From Alloiococcus sp035301245 (GTDB lineage: Bacteria; Bacillota; Bacilli; Lactobacillales; Carnobacteriaceae_A): a stretch of 26,902 nucleotides of DNA. A model generated the notes under the pieces. That model saw only the letters and a program-made list of their open reading frames with translations. It did not search any database and was not told the DNA's origin. Position 1 is the first letter of the stretch. Every line of letters begins with the position of its first letter. A program made the translations under genes and the position numbers. This document shows, one piece after another, positions 16,137 to 25,134 of the stretch. The DNA is taken from positions 1 to 26,902 of the forward strand of contig DATGUS010000002.1 of assembly GCA_035301245.1 (NCBI GenBank). Direction: 5' to 3'.

Positions 16137-16148
16137 AGTTCCTATCGA

Positions 16149-16853
16149 TTAAGTTGTTAATGCATGAAGATGTTTCAGCTGACGTTGATTAACTTCTGCA
16201 CTTGTCCCAAGAATGATTGATCTTCCATACTCTACTGATTCTAATTCCTTAAAGTTAGGTCGATGGCCATTAAAGATGGACACAAAACGATTTAAACAAT
16301 GGATAATCGAATTCAGTTCATTTACTGTATGAGAAGTTAAATAATAGCTGTATCGTGGTTGATTCAAAACATCAAAAAGCAAATTAAGTTCATTATAGTT
16401 CTTTTCAACATAAACATATCGATCTAAAATATGTGATTGCTCATTCATGTTTGGGTCAGAGACAAAAGTCATCAATATTTTTAACTTCATGTGTATAGTT
16501 CCAAGTTGTCCAGCATAATTAGCATTAAAGTTCCCAGATGCATCACAACAAGATGTCATCACTTTATTATTTGATTCACTCTGAGCAATTGAATCATAGA
16601 TATAATTTTTGGGATACTTTTTAAAGGCTTTGAGTCTCTGATTGATCATCTTTTTCGCATAATATTCTGTATGATTATTCGCAGCTGCGGTGATGGAATC
16701 ATCCGTTAATATAAAAAGCTTTGCAAGAACTTGAATCCCCTCTAAATCATCTAAGGATTTCAGAGCATTTTGGTCAACTGAGGGCTTTTTATAAATTAAA
16801 TAAACGCAGACTACCAGTATTGCAATAAAGACTGCAGATAGTAAATTATTCAT
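16149..16853 (-). CDS. Unrecognised membrane-anchored protein (234 residues)
   Basis: A single hydrophobic segment at about 2-21 (NLLSAVFIAILVVCVYLIY) is followed by a hydrophilic, mainly helical domain with no further membrane segment, so the protein is probably anchored with its bulk in the cytosol. The ATG at 16853 is chosen because GGGAG lies 8 bases before it; a GTG three codons earlier overlaps that site. A CC pair occurs in MTSCCDASGNFN. The segment before it (VLAKLFILTDDSITAAANNHTEYYAKKM) suggests a helical repeat. No family is recognised. Confidence 0.7.
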   Translation of the reverse strand: MNNLLSAVFIAILVVCVYLIYKKPSVDQNALKSLDDLEGIQVLAKLFILTDDSITAAANNHTEYYAKKMINQRLKAFKKYPKNYIYDSIAQSESNNKVMTSCCDASGNFNANYAGQLGTIHMKLKILMTFVSDPNMNEQSHILDRYVYVEKNYNELNLLFDVLNQPRYSYYLTSHTVNELNSIIHCLNRFVSIFNGHRPNFKELESVEYGRSIILGTSAEVNQRQLKHLHALTT

Positions 16854-16873
16854 TAAAATCACTCCCTATAAAT

Positions 16874-16913
16874 AAAAAGCTTCTTTGCATATTATACAAC
16901 AAAGAAGCTTTTT
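16874..16913 (-). terminator. Terminator between the two small membrane-protein genes
   Basis: A perfect 14-bp stem (AAAAAGCTTCTTTG / CAAAGAAGCTTTTT) has a 12-base loop. It lies 18 bases after the stop of the 75-residue gene and just upstream of the binding site of the next gene. The loop contains TATAAT on the minus strand, so a promoter for the downstream gene could overlap it. Confidence 0.85.
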
Positions 16914-16931
16914 ATTAAAAATATTTAAATT

Positions 16932-17159
16932 TTACCAGTCACCGTCGTCTGTTGCTTCAGTGTTAGCATCTGTTTCGTTAGCTTCTTGTTCAGCTGCACG
17001 ACGTTCAGCTGCACGCTCTTGAGCTGCTACACGTTCTGCTTCAACTTTATCCATTGTCATTTCGCCACTTGCTTGGAATCCTACTAAGAATAATCCTAGA
17101 GCGGCGATGACAGCAATCGCTGGATAAAAAATATTATCTAAACGTTTTCTATTAAACAT
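16932..17159 (-). CDS. Small membrane-anchored protein with charged Ala/Glu/Arg tail
   Basis: This 75-residue protein has a basic N-terminus (NRKRLDN), one membrane segment at about 11-30 (FYPAIAVIAALGLFLVGF), then a highly charged helical tail rich in Ala, Glu and Arg (VEAERVAAQERAAERRAAEQ) ending in acidic DDGDW. GGGAG precedes the start. The tail probably forms a coiled coil. Its codon use is more GC-rich than its neighbours because of the Ala/Arg composition. No family is recognised. Confidence 0.7.
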   Translation of the reverse strand: MFNRKRLDNIFYPAIAVIAALGLFLVGFQASGEMTMDKVEAERVAAQERAAERRAAEQEANETDANTEATDDGDW

Positions 17160-17206
17160 AATCAGAACTCCCTAATTTTATGATTGACACCGATTTGGTT
17201 AATTTA

Positions 17207-17235
17207 ATTATGTCATAAACTGATAACATTTTCAA
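17207..17235 (-). promoter_or_regulatory. Promoter of the 75-residue membrane protein gene
   Basis: On the minus strand TTGAAA (17230-17235) and CATAAT (17207-17212) are 17 bases apart. They lie between the ppaC stop and the next gene start. Confidence 0.6.
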
Positions 17236-17263
17236 TTAACTTATAAAAAATACTTATAATCTT

Positions 17264-18199
17264 TTAATCGATATTTTCAAACTGTTCTGTTAGTTGTGGA
17301 ACTACTTGTTTCTTACGAGACACTACGCCTGGTAAATCAATTTGGTTGTCCTTAAGTGTACCGTCAAACGCTTTTTCAACCATTTCAGTATAATTGCCTG
17401 CCACTAAACCAATCGAGTTACTATCTAAAATATTAGTTATAATTAATACAAATAACTCATAGCTGTTATCTGAGTTTTCCTTGATCATCGCATCTAATAA
17501 TTCCTTTTTACGATCTAATAACTCTTGGAAGTCTACTACGTTTACTTGTCCAATATGAACTAAGTGGTTATTTAATTCAAAGTTCTTAGAATCATCATCG
17601 ATGATTTCTAATGCTGTTTTGTCTTTTACATTCGTTCCAGCTTTAAGCAATTCTAAACCATACTTTTCAGTATTTACACCAGCAATTTCAGCTAACTCTT
17701 CAGCCGCTTTGATGTCTTCATCTGTACAAGTTGGTGATTTAAATAATAATGTATCTGAAATAATCGCTGAAAGCATTAAGCCTGCAATATCTTTCGGAAT
17801 GTCAACACCATGTTCTTTAAATAATTTTAGAATAATGGTATTCGTACATCCAACTGGTTCAGCACGGTAGTATAATGGCCCACTGGTGTTAAAGTCATTA
17901 ATACGGTGGTGGTCAACAACTGAAAGAACGGTTAAGTCATCAATGTCATCAATACTTTGCATTGGTTCGTTGTGATCCACAAGCATCACTTCTGATACAT
18001 CGTCGTCAGATTTAGAAACAACTCTTGGTGCTTCAAAGTCAAAATAATCTAACGCATAAGCAATCTCATCTGTAACCTCACCTAACGCCACGGCTTCTGT
18101 ATTTTTACCTAATTGATTTTGTAAATAAGAAAAGCTGATAGCTGACGTAATTGCGTCCGTGTCAGGATTCTTATGTCCGAAAACTAAAATTTTACTCAC
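17264..18199 (-). CDS. ppaC: Manganese-dependent inorganic pyrophosphatase
   Basis: This 311-residue DHH-family (class II) pyrophosphatase hydrolyses cytosolic pyrophosphate to phosphate and so drives biosynthetic reactions. Metal-binding residues fit the family: H9, D13 and D15 in FGHKNPDTDA, D75-H76 in LVDHNEP, and D96-H97-H98 in VVDHHRI. The C-terminal substrate-binding SRKKQ is at 294-298. The start is a GTG at 18199 with GGAGAA just upstream, giving the family length of about 310; a GTG five codons earlier would overlap that binding site. No clear terminator follows it. Confidence 0.95.
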   Translation of the reverse strand: MSKILVFGHKNPDTDAITSAISFSYLQNQLGKNTEAVALGEVTDEIAYALDYFDFEAPRVVSKSDDDVSEVMLVDHNEPMQSIDDIDDLTVLSVVDHHRINDFNTSGPLYYRAEPVGCTNTIILKLFKEHGVDIPKDIAGLMLSAIISDTLLFKSPTCTDEDIKAAEELAEIAGVNTEKYGLELLKAGTNVKDKTALEIIDDDSKNFELNNHLVHIGQVNVVDFQELLDRKKELLDAMIKENSDNSYELFVLIITNILDSNSIGLVAGNYTEMVEKAFDGTLKDNQIDLPGVVSRKKQVVPQLTEQFENID

Positions 18200-18235
18200 T
18201 GTGATTCTCCTCACTTATAATTCATATACTCTTTA

Positions 18236-18264
18236 ATAATAAAATAAAATAACTTAAAACTCAA
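18236..18264 (-). promoter_or_regulatory. Promoter of ppaC
   Basis: On the minus strand TTGAGT (18259-18264) and TATTAT (18236-18241) are 17 bases apart, about 37 bases before the GTG start. The remaining DNA from 18265 to 18507 shows no gene. Confidence 0.6.
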
Positions 18265-18511
18265 TTTAAAAGGTGAATTATAATATTAAATTCATTCATC
18301 TTATAATAGTTCTTTGTTCCGTCTTAATGACTAATATTAAGGTGATTTTTAATGATACGTCCAGAGAAGACCTTGTAACGATATAAAGTAGCAGTCTAAA
18401 TGCTAATCACTACTTTACTTAGCAAGTGATCGCATACCAACACTTCTGTTGAATGAATTATCTCTAAATGACTATTATATTTTAATTTAGTTAATTGTTC
18501 ATATAAGAAAA

Positions 18512-18553
18512 AACCAACTCTCAGAGGTCGTAGGTGATCTCTAAGAGTTGGTT
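18512..18553 (-). terminator. Terminator of adhE
   Basis: AACCAACTCTCAGAG (18512-18526) pairs with CTCTAAGAGTTGGTT (18539-18553), 15 positions with one mismatch. On the minus strand the stem ends in TTTTTT. It lies about 30 bases after the adhE stop. Confidence 0.85.
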
Positions 18554-18582
18554 GAGGTTTGGGTCATCTATGATTGTTCATT

Positions 18583-21222
18583 TTATTTAATTTTTCCTGG
18601 TTGTTTTTTATACCCGTAGTATGCATCTTTTAATATTTCTTCCATGTCTTTGACTAATGCAAGTCTAGGGTTACATGGTGTACATTGGTCTTCATAAGCC
18701 AGGTATGCAATATCTGAAACTTTACTCATGTATGTTTCTTTATCTAATCCTTGTCCTTCTAGACTCATATTAATTCCTATTCGCTCACCTAGATCATAAA
18801 CGGCTTTAGCAAGAGATGCTACACCTTCTTCTGGCGTGCTACATGGCAAGTCTAGTGCTTTAGCGATTTCCTGATAGTGAACATCTGCACGGTATTCATT
18901 GTATTTTGGCCAATTCGATGTTTTCGATGGACGTGTACCGTTATAACGTATAACATAAGGTAGTAATATCGCATTTGTTGCTCCATGAATCGTATGGAAT
19001 ATACCACTGATTTTATGAGCCATAGAGTGAGATATTCCTAAGAAAGCATTGGCAAATGCCATACCAGCAATCGTTGAAGCATTATGCATTTTCTCACGAG
19101 ATTCAAAATCTCCTACATTAACAGAGTTATCTAAGTTTTCAAAAACTAGTTTAATTGCTTGGAGAGCTAATCCATCTGTAAAATCATTGCCCATTGTACT
19201 GACATAAGCTTCTATTGCGTGAGTTAAGACATCCATACCAGTATTGGCTGTCACTTGTTTAGGTACAGTCATCACAAATGCCGGATCAACAATCGCAACA
19301 GTTGGCGTTAAAGCATAGTCAGTTAAAGGGTATTTCATATTATTTTCTTTATCTGAAATAACAGCAAACGGTGTTACTTCAGAACCTGTACCAGAAGTTG
19401 TTGGTATACCTACGAATTTCGCTTTTTCTCCGAGTTCTGGAAATCGGAAAGCACGTTTTCTAATATCCATAAACTTCTGAACTAAATCTCTAAAATCAAT
19501 TTCTGGTCGTTCATAGAATAACCACATGGCTTTCGCAGCATCAATTGGTGATCCTCCACCTAAAGCTATAATCGTATCAGGCTGGAATTGGTGCATATGT
19601 TCTGCCCCTTTACGAACGGTAGAAATATCTGGATCTTCTTCAACATCCGTAAATACGTGATAGATAACTTTATTACGTCTTTGGTGTAATTGCTCAATCA
19701 CACGGTTTAAGAAGCCAAGTTCAACCATTGATTTATCTGTAACGATCATAACTTTCTCTACATCACGCATTTTTTGTAAATATTGAATGGAATCGCGCTC
19801 GAAGTAAATTTTTGGTGGAACTTTAAACCATTGCATATTGTTTCGACGTCTCCCTACTTTTTTGATATTTAGAAGATGGTTCGCAGTAACGTTACCACCA
19901 ACTGAGTTACTTCCATATGATCCACACCCAAGGGTTAATGAGGGTTTAAAGGCATTATATACGTCCCCTATACCACCAAATGTAGATGGTGAGTTCCAAA
20001 TGACACGCATTGCTTTCACTTGTTTACCAAAATCTTTAGATAGTTGTTCATCATTGGTATGAATCGCTGCTGAGTGTCCTAGACCGTGGAATTCTACCAT
20101 TTCTCTAGCACGTTCAATACCTTCTTTAGAAGATTTGACTTTTAAAAGTCCTAAAATTGGCGATAATTTTTCACGAGACATTGGTTCTTTTTCGCCGACG
20201 CTAGAAATTTCAACTCCAAGTACACTTGTATTTTCAGGAACTGTAAAACCAGCATTTTTAGCAATTTCAACCGCGCTCATACCTACAACATTTGGGTTTA
20301 GTTTCGCATTCGTAGCTTCTTTATTATTAGCTGTCGCACCGAATACATATTCTTCAAGCTTTTTTTTCTCTTCTTTATTTACAACATAAGTATGATATGT
20401 TTTTAATTCGTCAACAAATTGTGTGTATATTTCTTTATCAATAATGGCTGTTGATTCTGATGCACAAACCATACCGTTATCAAATGATTTACTCATAATA
20501 ATATCGTGTGCAGCTTGCTGAATATTTGCTGATTTTTCAACGTATGAAGGCACATTACCTGCCCCTACACCTAAAGCTGGCTTACCACATGAGTATGCCG
20601 CTTTAACCATAGCATTACCACCAGTCGCTAATATAGTTGCGATATCTTCATGATTCATTAAAGCATTTGTCGCTTCAAGTGACGGCTGTTCAATCCATTG
20701 AATACAATCAACTGGAGCACCAGCTTCTACTGCTGCATCATACACAATTTGTGCTGCAGCTTTAGAACATTCCAAAGCAGATGGGTGGAATGAAAAAATA
20801 ATTGGGTTTCTTGTCTTTAGTGCAATTAATGCTTTGAAAATTGTAGTTGAAGTTGGGTTAGTAGTTGGTGTAATCCCACAAATAACCCCTAGAGGATCAG
20901 CTATCATTGTTAAACCATTTACTTCATCTTCACCAATAATACCAACTGTTTTTAAGTGACGCATATTATTAATGACGTGCTCACAAGCAAATAGGTTCTT
21001 AGTTGCTTTATCTTCAAAGACCCCGCGTTTTGTCTCTTCGATAGCTAACTTAGCTAAAGTACCATGTTTATCTAAAGCTGCAACTGACGCTTTAGCAACA
21101 ATATAGTTAACTTGTTCTTGATCTAGCTCTAAAAATTTTTCAAGTGCTTTAACACCTTTACCAACAAGTTGATCTATGTTCTCTTGCACCGTTATCTTCG
21201 GTTCCTTTATTTTTTCAACCAT
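18583..21222 (-). CDS. adhE: Bifunctional aldehyde-alcohol dehydrogenase AdhE
   Basis: This 879-residue fusion converts acetyl-CoA to acetaldehyde and then ethanol, using two NADH. Residues 1 to about 450 form the CoA-acylating aldehyde dehydrogenase, with catalytic C253 in DNGMVCASE and the linker region ending near NNMQWFKVPPKIYF. The rest is an iron-dependent alcohol dehydrogenase, with the NAD motif GGGSPIDAAK, metal-ligand motifs HAIEAYVST and GISHSMAHKI, and a further His in FHTIHGATNA. Length matches full AdhE, which forms spirosomes in the cytosol. An AGGAG precedes the start. It sits near pflB-pflA and has Rex-like and cre-like sites upstream, consistent with induction under low oxygen. 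Confidence 0.96.
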   Translation of the reverse strand: MVEKIKEPKITVQENIDQLVGKGVKALEKFLELDQEQVNYIVAKASVAALDKHGTLAKLAIEETKRGVFEDKATKNLFACEHVINNMRHLKTVGIIGEDEVNGLTMIADPLGVICGITPTTNPTSTTIFKALIALKTRNPIIFSFHPSALECSKAAAQIVYDAAVEAGAPVDCIQWIEQPSLEATNALMNHEDIATILATGGNAMVKAAYSCGKPALGVGAGNVPSYVEKSANIQQAAHDIIMSKSFDNGMVCASESTAIIDKEIYTQFVDELKTYHTYVVNKEEKKKLEEYVFGATANNKEATNAKLNPNVVGMSAVEIAKNAGFTVPENTSVLGVEISSVGEKEPMSREKLSPILGLLKVKSSKEGIERAREMVEFHGLGHSAAIHTNDEQLSKDFGKQVKAMRVIWNSPSTFGGIGDVYNAFKPSLTLGCGSYGSNSVGGNVTANHLLNIKKVGRRRNNMQWFKVPPKIYFERDSIQYLQKMRDVEKVMIVTDKSMVELGFLNRVIEQLHQRRNKVIYHVFTDVEEDPDISTVRKGAEHMHQFQPDTIIALGGGSPIDAAKAMWLFYERPEIDFRDLVQKFMDIRKRAFRFPELGEKAKFVGIPTTSGTGSEVTPFAVISDKENNMKYPLTDYALTPTVAIVDPAFVMTVPKQVTANTGMDVLTHAIEAYVSTMGNDFTDGLALQAIKLVFENLDNSVNVGDFESREKMHNASTIAGMAFANAFLGISHSMAHKISGIFHTIHGATNAILLPYVIRYNGTRPSKTSNWPKYNEYRADVHYQEIAKALDLPCSTPEEGVASLAKAVYDLGERIGINMSLEGQGLDKETYMSKVSDIAYLAYEDQCTPCNPRLALVKDMEEILKDAYYGYKKQPGKIK

Positions 21223-21266
21223 TTTTCTATCTCCTTCTATAGATGAATAATTCTTAATTCACTATA

Positions 21267-21295
21267 AGTATAAAAGATAAATAATATAATGTAAA
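21267..21295 (-). promoter_or_regulatory. Promoter of adhE
   Basis: On the minus strand TTTACA (21290-21295) and TATACT (21267-21272) are exactly 17 bases apart, with the start codon about 45 bases downstream. Confidence 0.75.
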
Positions 21296-21300
21296 GCATT

Positions 21301-21334
21301 TTGTGAATGTTTGCACAAAGTGTAAACGTATACA
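21301..21334 (-). promoter_or_regulatory. Rex-like operator next to a cre-like site upstream of adhE
   Basis: TTGTGAATGTTTGCACAA (21301-21318) fits the Rex operator TTGTGAA-N4-TTCACAA with one mismatch. It is followed two bases later by TGTAAACGTATACA (21321-21334), which fits the looser CcpA cre pattern TGNAANCGNWNNCA. Both lie just upstream of the adhE -35. Extra TTGTGAA half-sites occur at 21365-21371 and 21420-21426. Rex binding is the expected NADH-responsive control of adhE. Confidence 0.65.
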
Positions 21335-21466
21335 TTTAAAAACACTTTCCTTTTAAAACAATGTTTGTGAACGGTTATTATATAAATCCTATGAAAATAA
21401 TGCCTAATACAATTTTACTTTGTGAACTTATGAACGTAGATTTATTTAAATACTATCATAATTTGA

Positions 21467-21577
21467 TTAGATATTTAACAACTTTCTCATATACATACAA
21501 TATTTACGGTTAAATGTAATTATGTCATCTTTATACATTTTTAAAGCTGTTATCTCACTACTAATATGCTCTGCCAT
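21467..21577 (-). CDS. Possible 36-residue peptide upstream of adhE
   Basis: An ATG at 21577 with AGGA about 9 bases upstream opens a 36-residue frame (MAEHISSEITALKMYKDD and so on) ending at TAA 21467-21469. It is on the adhE strand. The rest of the 740-base gap has no gene I can support. No family is recognised, and chance or a decayed gene remains likely. Confidence 0.25.
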   Translation of the reverse strand: MAEHISSEITALKMYKDDIITFNRKYCMYMRKLLNI

Positions 21578-21920
21578 TATTATAAATCCTCATATTTTGA
21601 ACTACAAAATAGTGAGCAGCCTTTGTTTTAACATTATTTATATGATTTTAAAATAAACAGTCATGCATTTTTATTGATTGTACGTGATGGTAATCTAAAA
21701 CTTACAATTACACTAAGCCACTTATGCGAATTATCCTCCTTACATTCTAATTCGTTAGAAAATCTTTGGGGGATCAGTCCTATGATATTAGTACACTCGG
21801 TTTAGTAGTTCTATATGATAAGAACCCTATCAAAGTTCCAAGACAAAATATTTAAATCAAACCATCATAAATAATATAAAAGATAAAATAATCGACGACC
21901 TGTTATTAAAATTAATAAAA

Positions 21921-21951
21921 AAACTGGCCAGCATATTTTGCTAACCAGTTT
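21921..21951 (-). terminator. Terminator of the pflBA operon
   Basis: AAACTGG (21921-21927) pairs with CCAGTTT (21945-21951), and inner AGCA pairs with TGCT. On the minus strand a run of T residues follows. It starts 14 bases after the pflA stop. Confidence 0.85.
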
Positions 21952-21964
21952 CATGATTGGATTA

Positions 21965-22711
21965 TTAATTATAACTATCTACTTTTAAAATACGATTTGC
22001 ATTGTCGATTCGTTCTTGAGTAGGCGATTCAGTATTCATCAACTTATACGGTATACCGAGTTCTTCATACTTGTATACACCCAATTTATGATACGGAAGG
22101 ACCTCCACCTTATCAACAGAATCTAATTGTGATATGAATGCACTTAACTTCTCTAAATCTTCGTCAAAATCTGATCTGCCAGGAACTAGCACATGTCTAA
22201 TCCACATCGGCATGCCACGTTCAGATAAGTTGTTTGCCATCGCTAAAATACTTTCATTCGGGTGACCTGTATATTTTTTATGGAAATCACTATCTATATG
22301 TTTTAAGTCCATTAATACAAGGTCAGTATACTGCATTAATTCATCAAAACGGCTATACCAAGGTTCATCATATGTGAACGGTTGACCACATGTATCTATG
22401 GCTGTATGAATGTCATGTTCTTTACATATTTTGAAAAAGTCGATTAAAAAGTCAATATGAATTAATGGTTCGCCACCACTGACAGTAATTCCTCCGTGTT
22501 CACCCCAATATTCTTTATAGTCGATTGCTTTATCAAAAAGTTCTTGTGCAGTGTAAGGTGTTCCCCCACCGATATTCCAAGTATCAGGGTTGTGGCAGAA
22601 CTCACATCGCATGCGACAACCCTGCATAAATACGATAAATCGTATGCCCGGTCCGTCAACCGTCCCGAAACTTTCTGTTGAGTGTACGTATCCAATGTTC
22701 TCTTCTGCCAT
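21965..22711 (-). CDS. pflA: Pyruvate formate-lyase activating enzyme
   Basis: This 248-residue radical-SAM enzyme installs the glycyl radical on PflB. The [4Fe-4S] cluster motif C32-RMR-C36-EF-C39 (CxxxCxxC) is present, followed by the SAM-binding GGE motif in VSGGEPL and a partial TIM barrel. It requires SAM and reduced flavodoxin or ferredoxin and works only without oxygen. The start ATG follows AGGGG. It is the second gene of the operon, 24 bases after pflB. Confidence 0.95.
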   Translation of the reverse strand: MAEENIGYVHSTESFGTVDGPGIRFIVFMQGCRMRCEFCHNPDTWNIGGGTPYTAQELFDKAIDYKEYWGEHGGITVSGGEPLIHIDFLIDFFKICKEHDIHTAIDTCGQPFTYDEPWYSRFDELMQYTDLVLMDLKHIDSDFHKKYTGHPNESILAMANNLSERGMPMWIRHVLVPGRSDFDEDLEKLSAFISQLDSVDKVEVLPYHKLGVYKYEELGIPYKLMNTESPTQERIDNANRILKVDSYN

Positions 22712-22735
22712 AATTAAACCCCTTTTAATCTTGTT

Positions 22736-24988
22736 TTATAGTGATTCGTGGAATGTACGGCTTAGTACATCTAATTGTTGTTCACGAGTTAATTTAATGA
22801 AGTTAACTGCATAACCTGATACACGAATAGTCAACTGTGGATATTCTTCAGGATGCTCCATAGCATCTTCTAATGTTGATTTATTTAGAACGTTTACGTT
22901 TAAGTGGTGACCACCTTTTTTGATGTAACCATCAAGCATCGTACTTAAGTTTTGTTTTTGAACAGAAACTTCTTTACCTAATGCTTTAGGAACGATTGAG
23001 AATGTATTTGAAATACCATCTAAACCATAATCATAAGGAATCTTAGCTACTGAGTTTAGTGATGCTAAAGCACCATTACTATCACGACCGTGTAATGGGT
23101 TTGCTCCTGGCGCAAACGGTTCACCAAAGCGACGTCCATCTGGTGTGTTACCAGTTTTCTTACCGTACACAACGTTTGATGTAATTGTTAAGATTGAAGT
23201 TGTGTGTTTTGAATTGCGGTAAGTTTTATTTTCTTTAACTTTAGACATAAATGATTTTAATAAGTCTACTGCAATTTGGTCTACACGATCATCGTTGTTA
23301 CCGTATTTTGGATAGTCTCCTTCGATTTCGAAGTCTACTGCGATACCATCTTCATCGCGAATCACTTTAACTTTAGCATGTTTAATTGCAGATAATGAGT
23401 CTGCAGTCACTGAGAAACCTGCAATACCTGTGGCCATAGTACGTAAGATTTCGGTATCGTGAAGTGCCATTTCGACACTTTCGTATGAATATTTATCGTG
23501 CATGTAGTGGATAACATTTAATGTATTGATATATAACTTCGCTAACCAGTCAGTTACTTCGTCATATTTTTCCATTACTTCATCGTAATCTAAATATTCG
23601 CTAGTAATTGGTTCCATTGCAGGAGCAACTTGTACTTTAGATACTTCGTCAACACCACCGTTAATTGCGTATAATAAGGCTTTAGCTAAGTTAGCACGAG
23701 CTCCAAAGAACTGCATTTGTTTACCAATTTCCATTGCTGACACACAACAAGCGATTCCGTAGTCATCACCAAAGTATGGACGCATGATTTCGTCGTTTTC
23801 GTACTGAACAGCACTACTTTCAATTGAAACTTTCGCACAGTATTCTTTGAATGCTTTTGGAAGTGCATCTGACCATAGAACCGTTAAGTTTGGCTCAGGA
23901 GCTGGTCCTAAGTTACTTAATGTGTGTAAGAAACGGAATGAGTTTTTCGTTACTAATGGACGACCATCTTTACCTACACCACCGATACATTCTGTTACCC
24001 AAGTAGGATCTCCTGAGAATAATTCATTATATTCTGGAGTACGTGCGAATTTCACTAAACGTAATTTCATTACTAAGTGGTCAACTAGTTCTTGTGCTTC
24101 TGATTCAGTTAAGATACCATTTTCAATATCACGTTCAATATAGATATCTAAGAATGTTGAAGTACGTCCGAATGACATTGCTGCACCGTTTTGTTGTTTA
24201 ATCGCTGCTAGGTATCCTAGGTATAACCATTGGAACGCTTCTTGCGCGTTTTCTGCTGGACGTGAAATATCGAAACCATAAATGTTACCTAATTCTTTTA
24301 ATTCAATTAATGATTGGATCTGTTCTGATAATTCTTCACGTTGACGAATGACTTCTTCTGACATAACGCCGTCACCGTAAGTTCTTAAATCTTCTTTTTT
24401 CTCTTCGATTAAGAAATCAATACCATATAATGCGACACGACGGTAGTCTCCGATAATACGCCCACGACCGTAAGCATCTGGTAAACCAGTAATAACACCA
24501 CTGCGACGTGCATTTCTCATTTCCTCTGTATAAGCACTAAATACGCCATCGTTATGTGTTTTACGGTATTCACGGAAGATTTTTGACATTTCTGGGTCGA
24601 TTTCGTAACCATATGACTCAGCTGAAATTTCTGCCATACGAATACCACCAAACGGTTGGAATGAACGTTTGAATGGTTTGTCTGTTTGGAAACCAACAAT
24701 GGTTTCTAATTCTCTGTTTAAGTAGCCAGGACCGTGTGATGTGATTGTTGAAACAATATCTGTATCCATATCAAGAACGCCGCCAGCTTTATACTCTTCA
24801 GAGTTAAGATCCATTACTTGTTCCCATAATTTATCAGTTGCTTCTGTTGGTCCTGCTAAGAAACTTTCGTCACCTTCATATGGTTTATAGTTCTTTTGAA
24901 TAAAGTCTCTAACGTCTACTGATGTTGTCCAGTTACCTTCGTTAAATCCCTTCCAATATTTTGTTGTTTCGATATTTGGTGTTTGCAT
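22736..24988 (-). CDS. pflB: Formate acetyltransferase (pyruvate formate-lyase)
   Basis: This 750-residue glycyl-radical enzyme converts pyruvate and CoA to acetyl-CoA and formate. The catalytic cysteine pair is C414-C415 in YGIACCVSAMEIG and the radical glycine is G725 in IRVSGYAVNF near the C-terminus. The N-terminal FNEGNW and the substrate-site region around SFGRTSTFLDIY fit the family, and the length is standard. The start is ATG 24988 after AGGAGG. The acetyl-CoA produced can feed AdhE, so the two operons work in one mixed-acid/ethanol pathway. Confidence 0.97.
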   Translation of the reverse strand: MQTPNIETTKYWKGFNEGNWTTSVDVRDFIQKNYKPYEGDESFLAGPTEATDKLWEQVMDLNSEEYKAGGVLDMDTDIVSTITSHGPGYLNRELETIVGFQTDKPFKRSFQPFGGIRMAEISAESYGYEIDPEMSKIFREYRKTHNDGVFSAYTEEMRNARRSGVITGLPDAYGRGRIIGDYRRVALYGIDFLIEEKKEDLRTYGDGVMSEEVIRQREELSEQIQSLIELKELGNIYGFDISRPAENAQEAFQWLYLGYLAAIKQQNGAAMSFGRTSTFLDIYIERDIENGILTESEAQELVDHLVMKLRLVKFARTPEYNELFSGDPTWVTECIGGVGKDGRPLVTKNSFRFLHTLSNLGPAPEPNLTVLWSDALPKAFKEYCAKVSIESSAVQYENDEIMRPYFGDDYGIACCVSAMEIGKQMQFFGARANLAKALLYAINGGVDEVSKVQVAPAMEPITSEYLDYDEVMEKYDEVTDWLAKLYINTLNVIHYMHDKYSYESVEMALHDTEILRTMATGIAGFSVTADSLSAIKHAKVKVIRDEDGIAVDFEIEGDYPKYGNNDDRVDQIAVDLLKSFMSKVKENKTYRNSKHTTSILTITSNVVYGKKTGNTPDGRRFGEPFAPGANPLHGRDSNGALASLNSVAKIPYDYGLDGISNTFSIVPKALGKEVSVQKQNLSTMLDGYIKKGGHHLNVNVLNKSTLEDAMEHPEEYPQLTIRVSGYAVNFIKLTREQQLDVLSRTFHESL

Positions 24989-25036
24989 TGAATTGCCTCC
25001 TATTTTTTTATGTTCAATATTTCACTTTACAAGTTT

Positions 25037-25064
25037 ATTATATCACAATATATTTATTAAACAA
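25037..25064 (-). promoter_or_regulatory. Promoter of pflBA with a TTGTGA half-site
   Basis: On the minus strand TTGTTT (25059-25064) and TATAAT (25037-25042) are 16 bases apart. TTGTGATA overlaps the start of the -10, which resembles one half of a Rex site; the second half is not evident. Confidence 0.6.
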
Positions 25065-25087
25065 TAGTAAAAAACAAATAATACAAA

Positions 25088-25120
25088 AAAATCTCTGTAT
25101 CATTATGAAACAGAGATTTT
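25088..25120 (-). terminator. Terminator of parC
   Basis: AAAATCTCTGT (25088-25098) pairs with ACAGAGATTTT (25110-25120), with an 11-base loop. On the minus strand T residues follow. It begins 14 bases after the parC stop. Confidence 0.9.
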
Positions 25121-25134
25121 AAAAAGATATTCAA

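Noticed and set aside
18265..18507. Possible gene between ppaC and adhE
   Set aside because: Only short frames without binding sites are seen.
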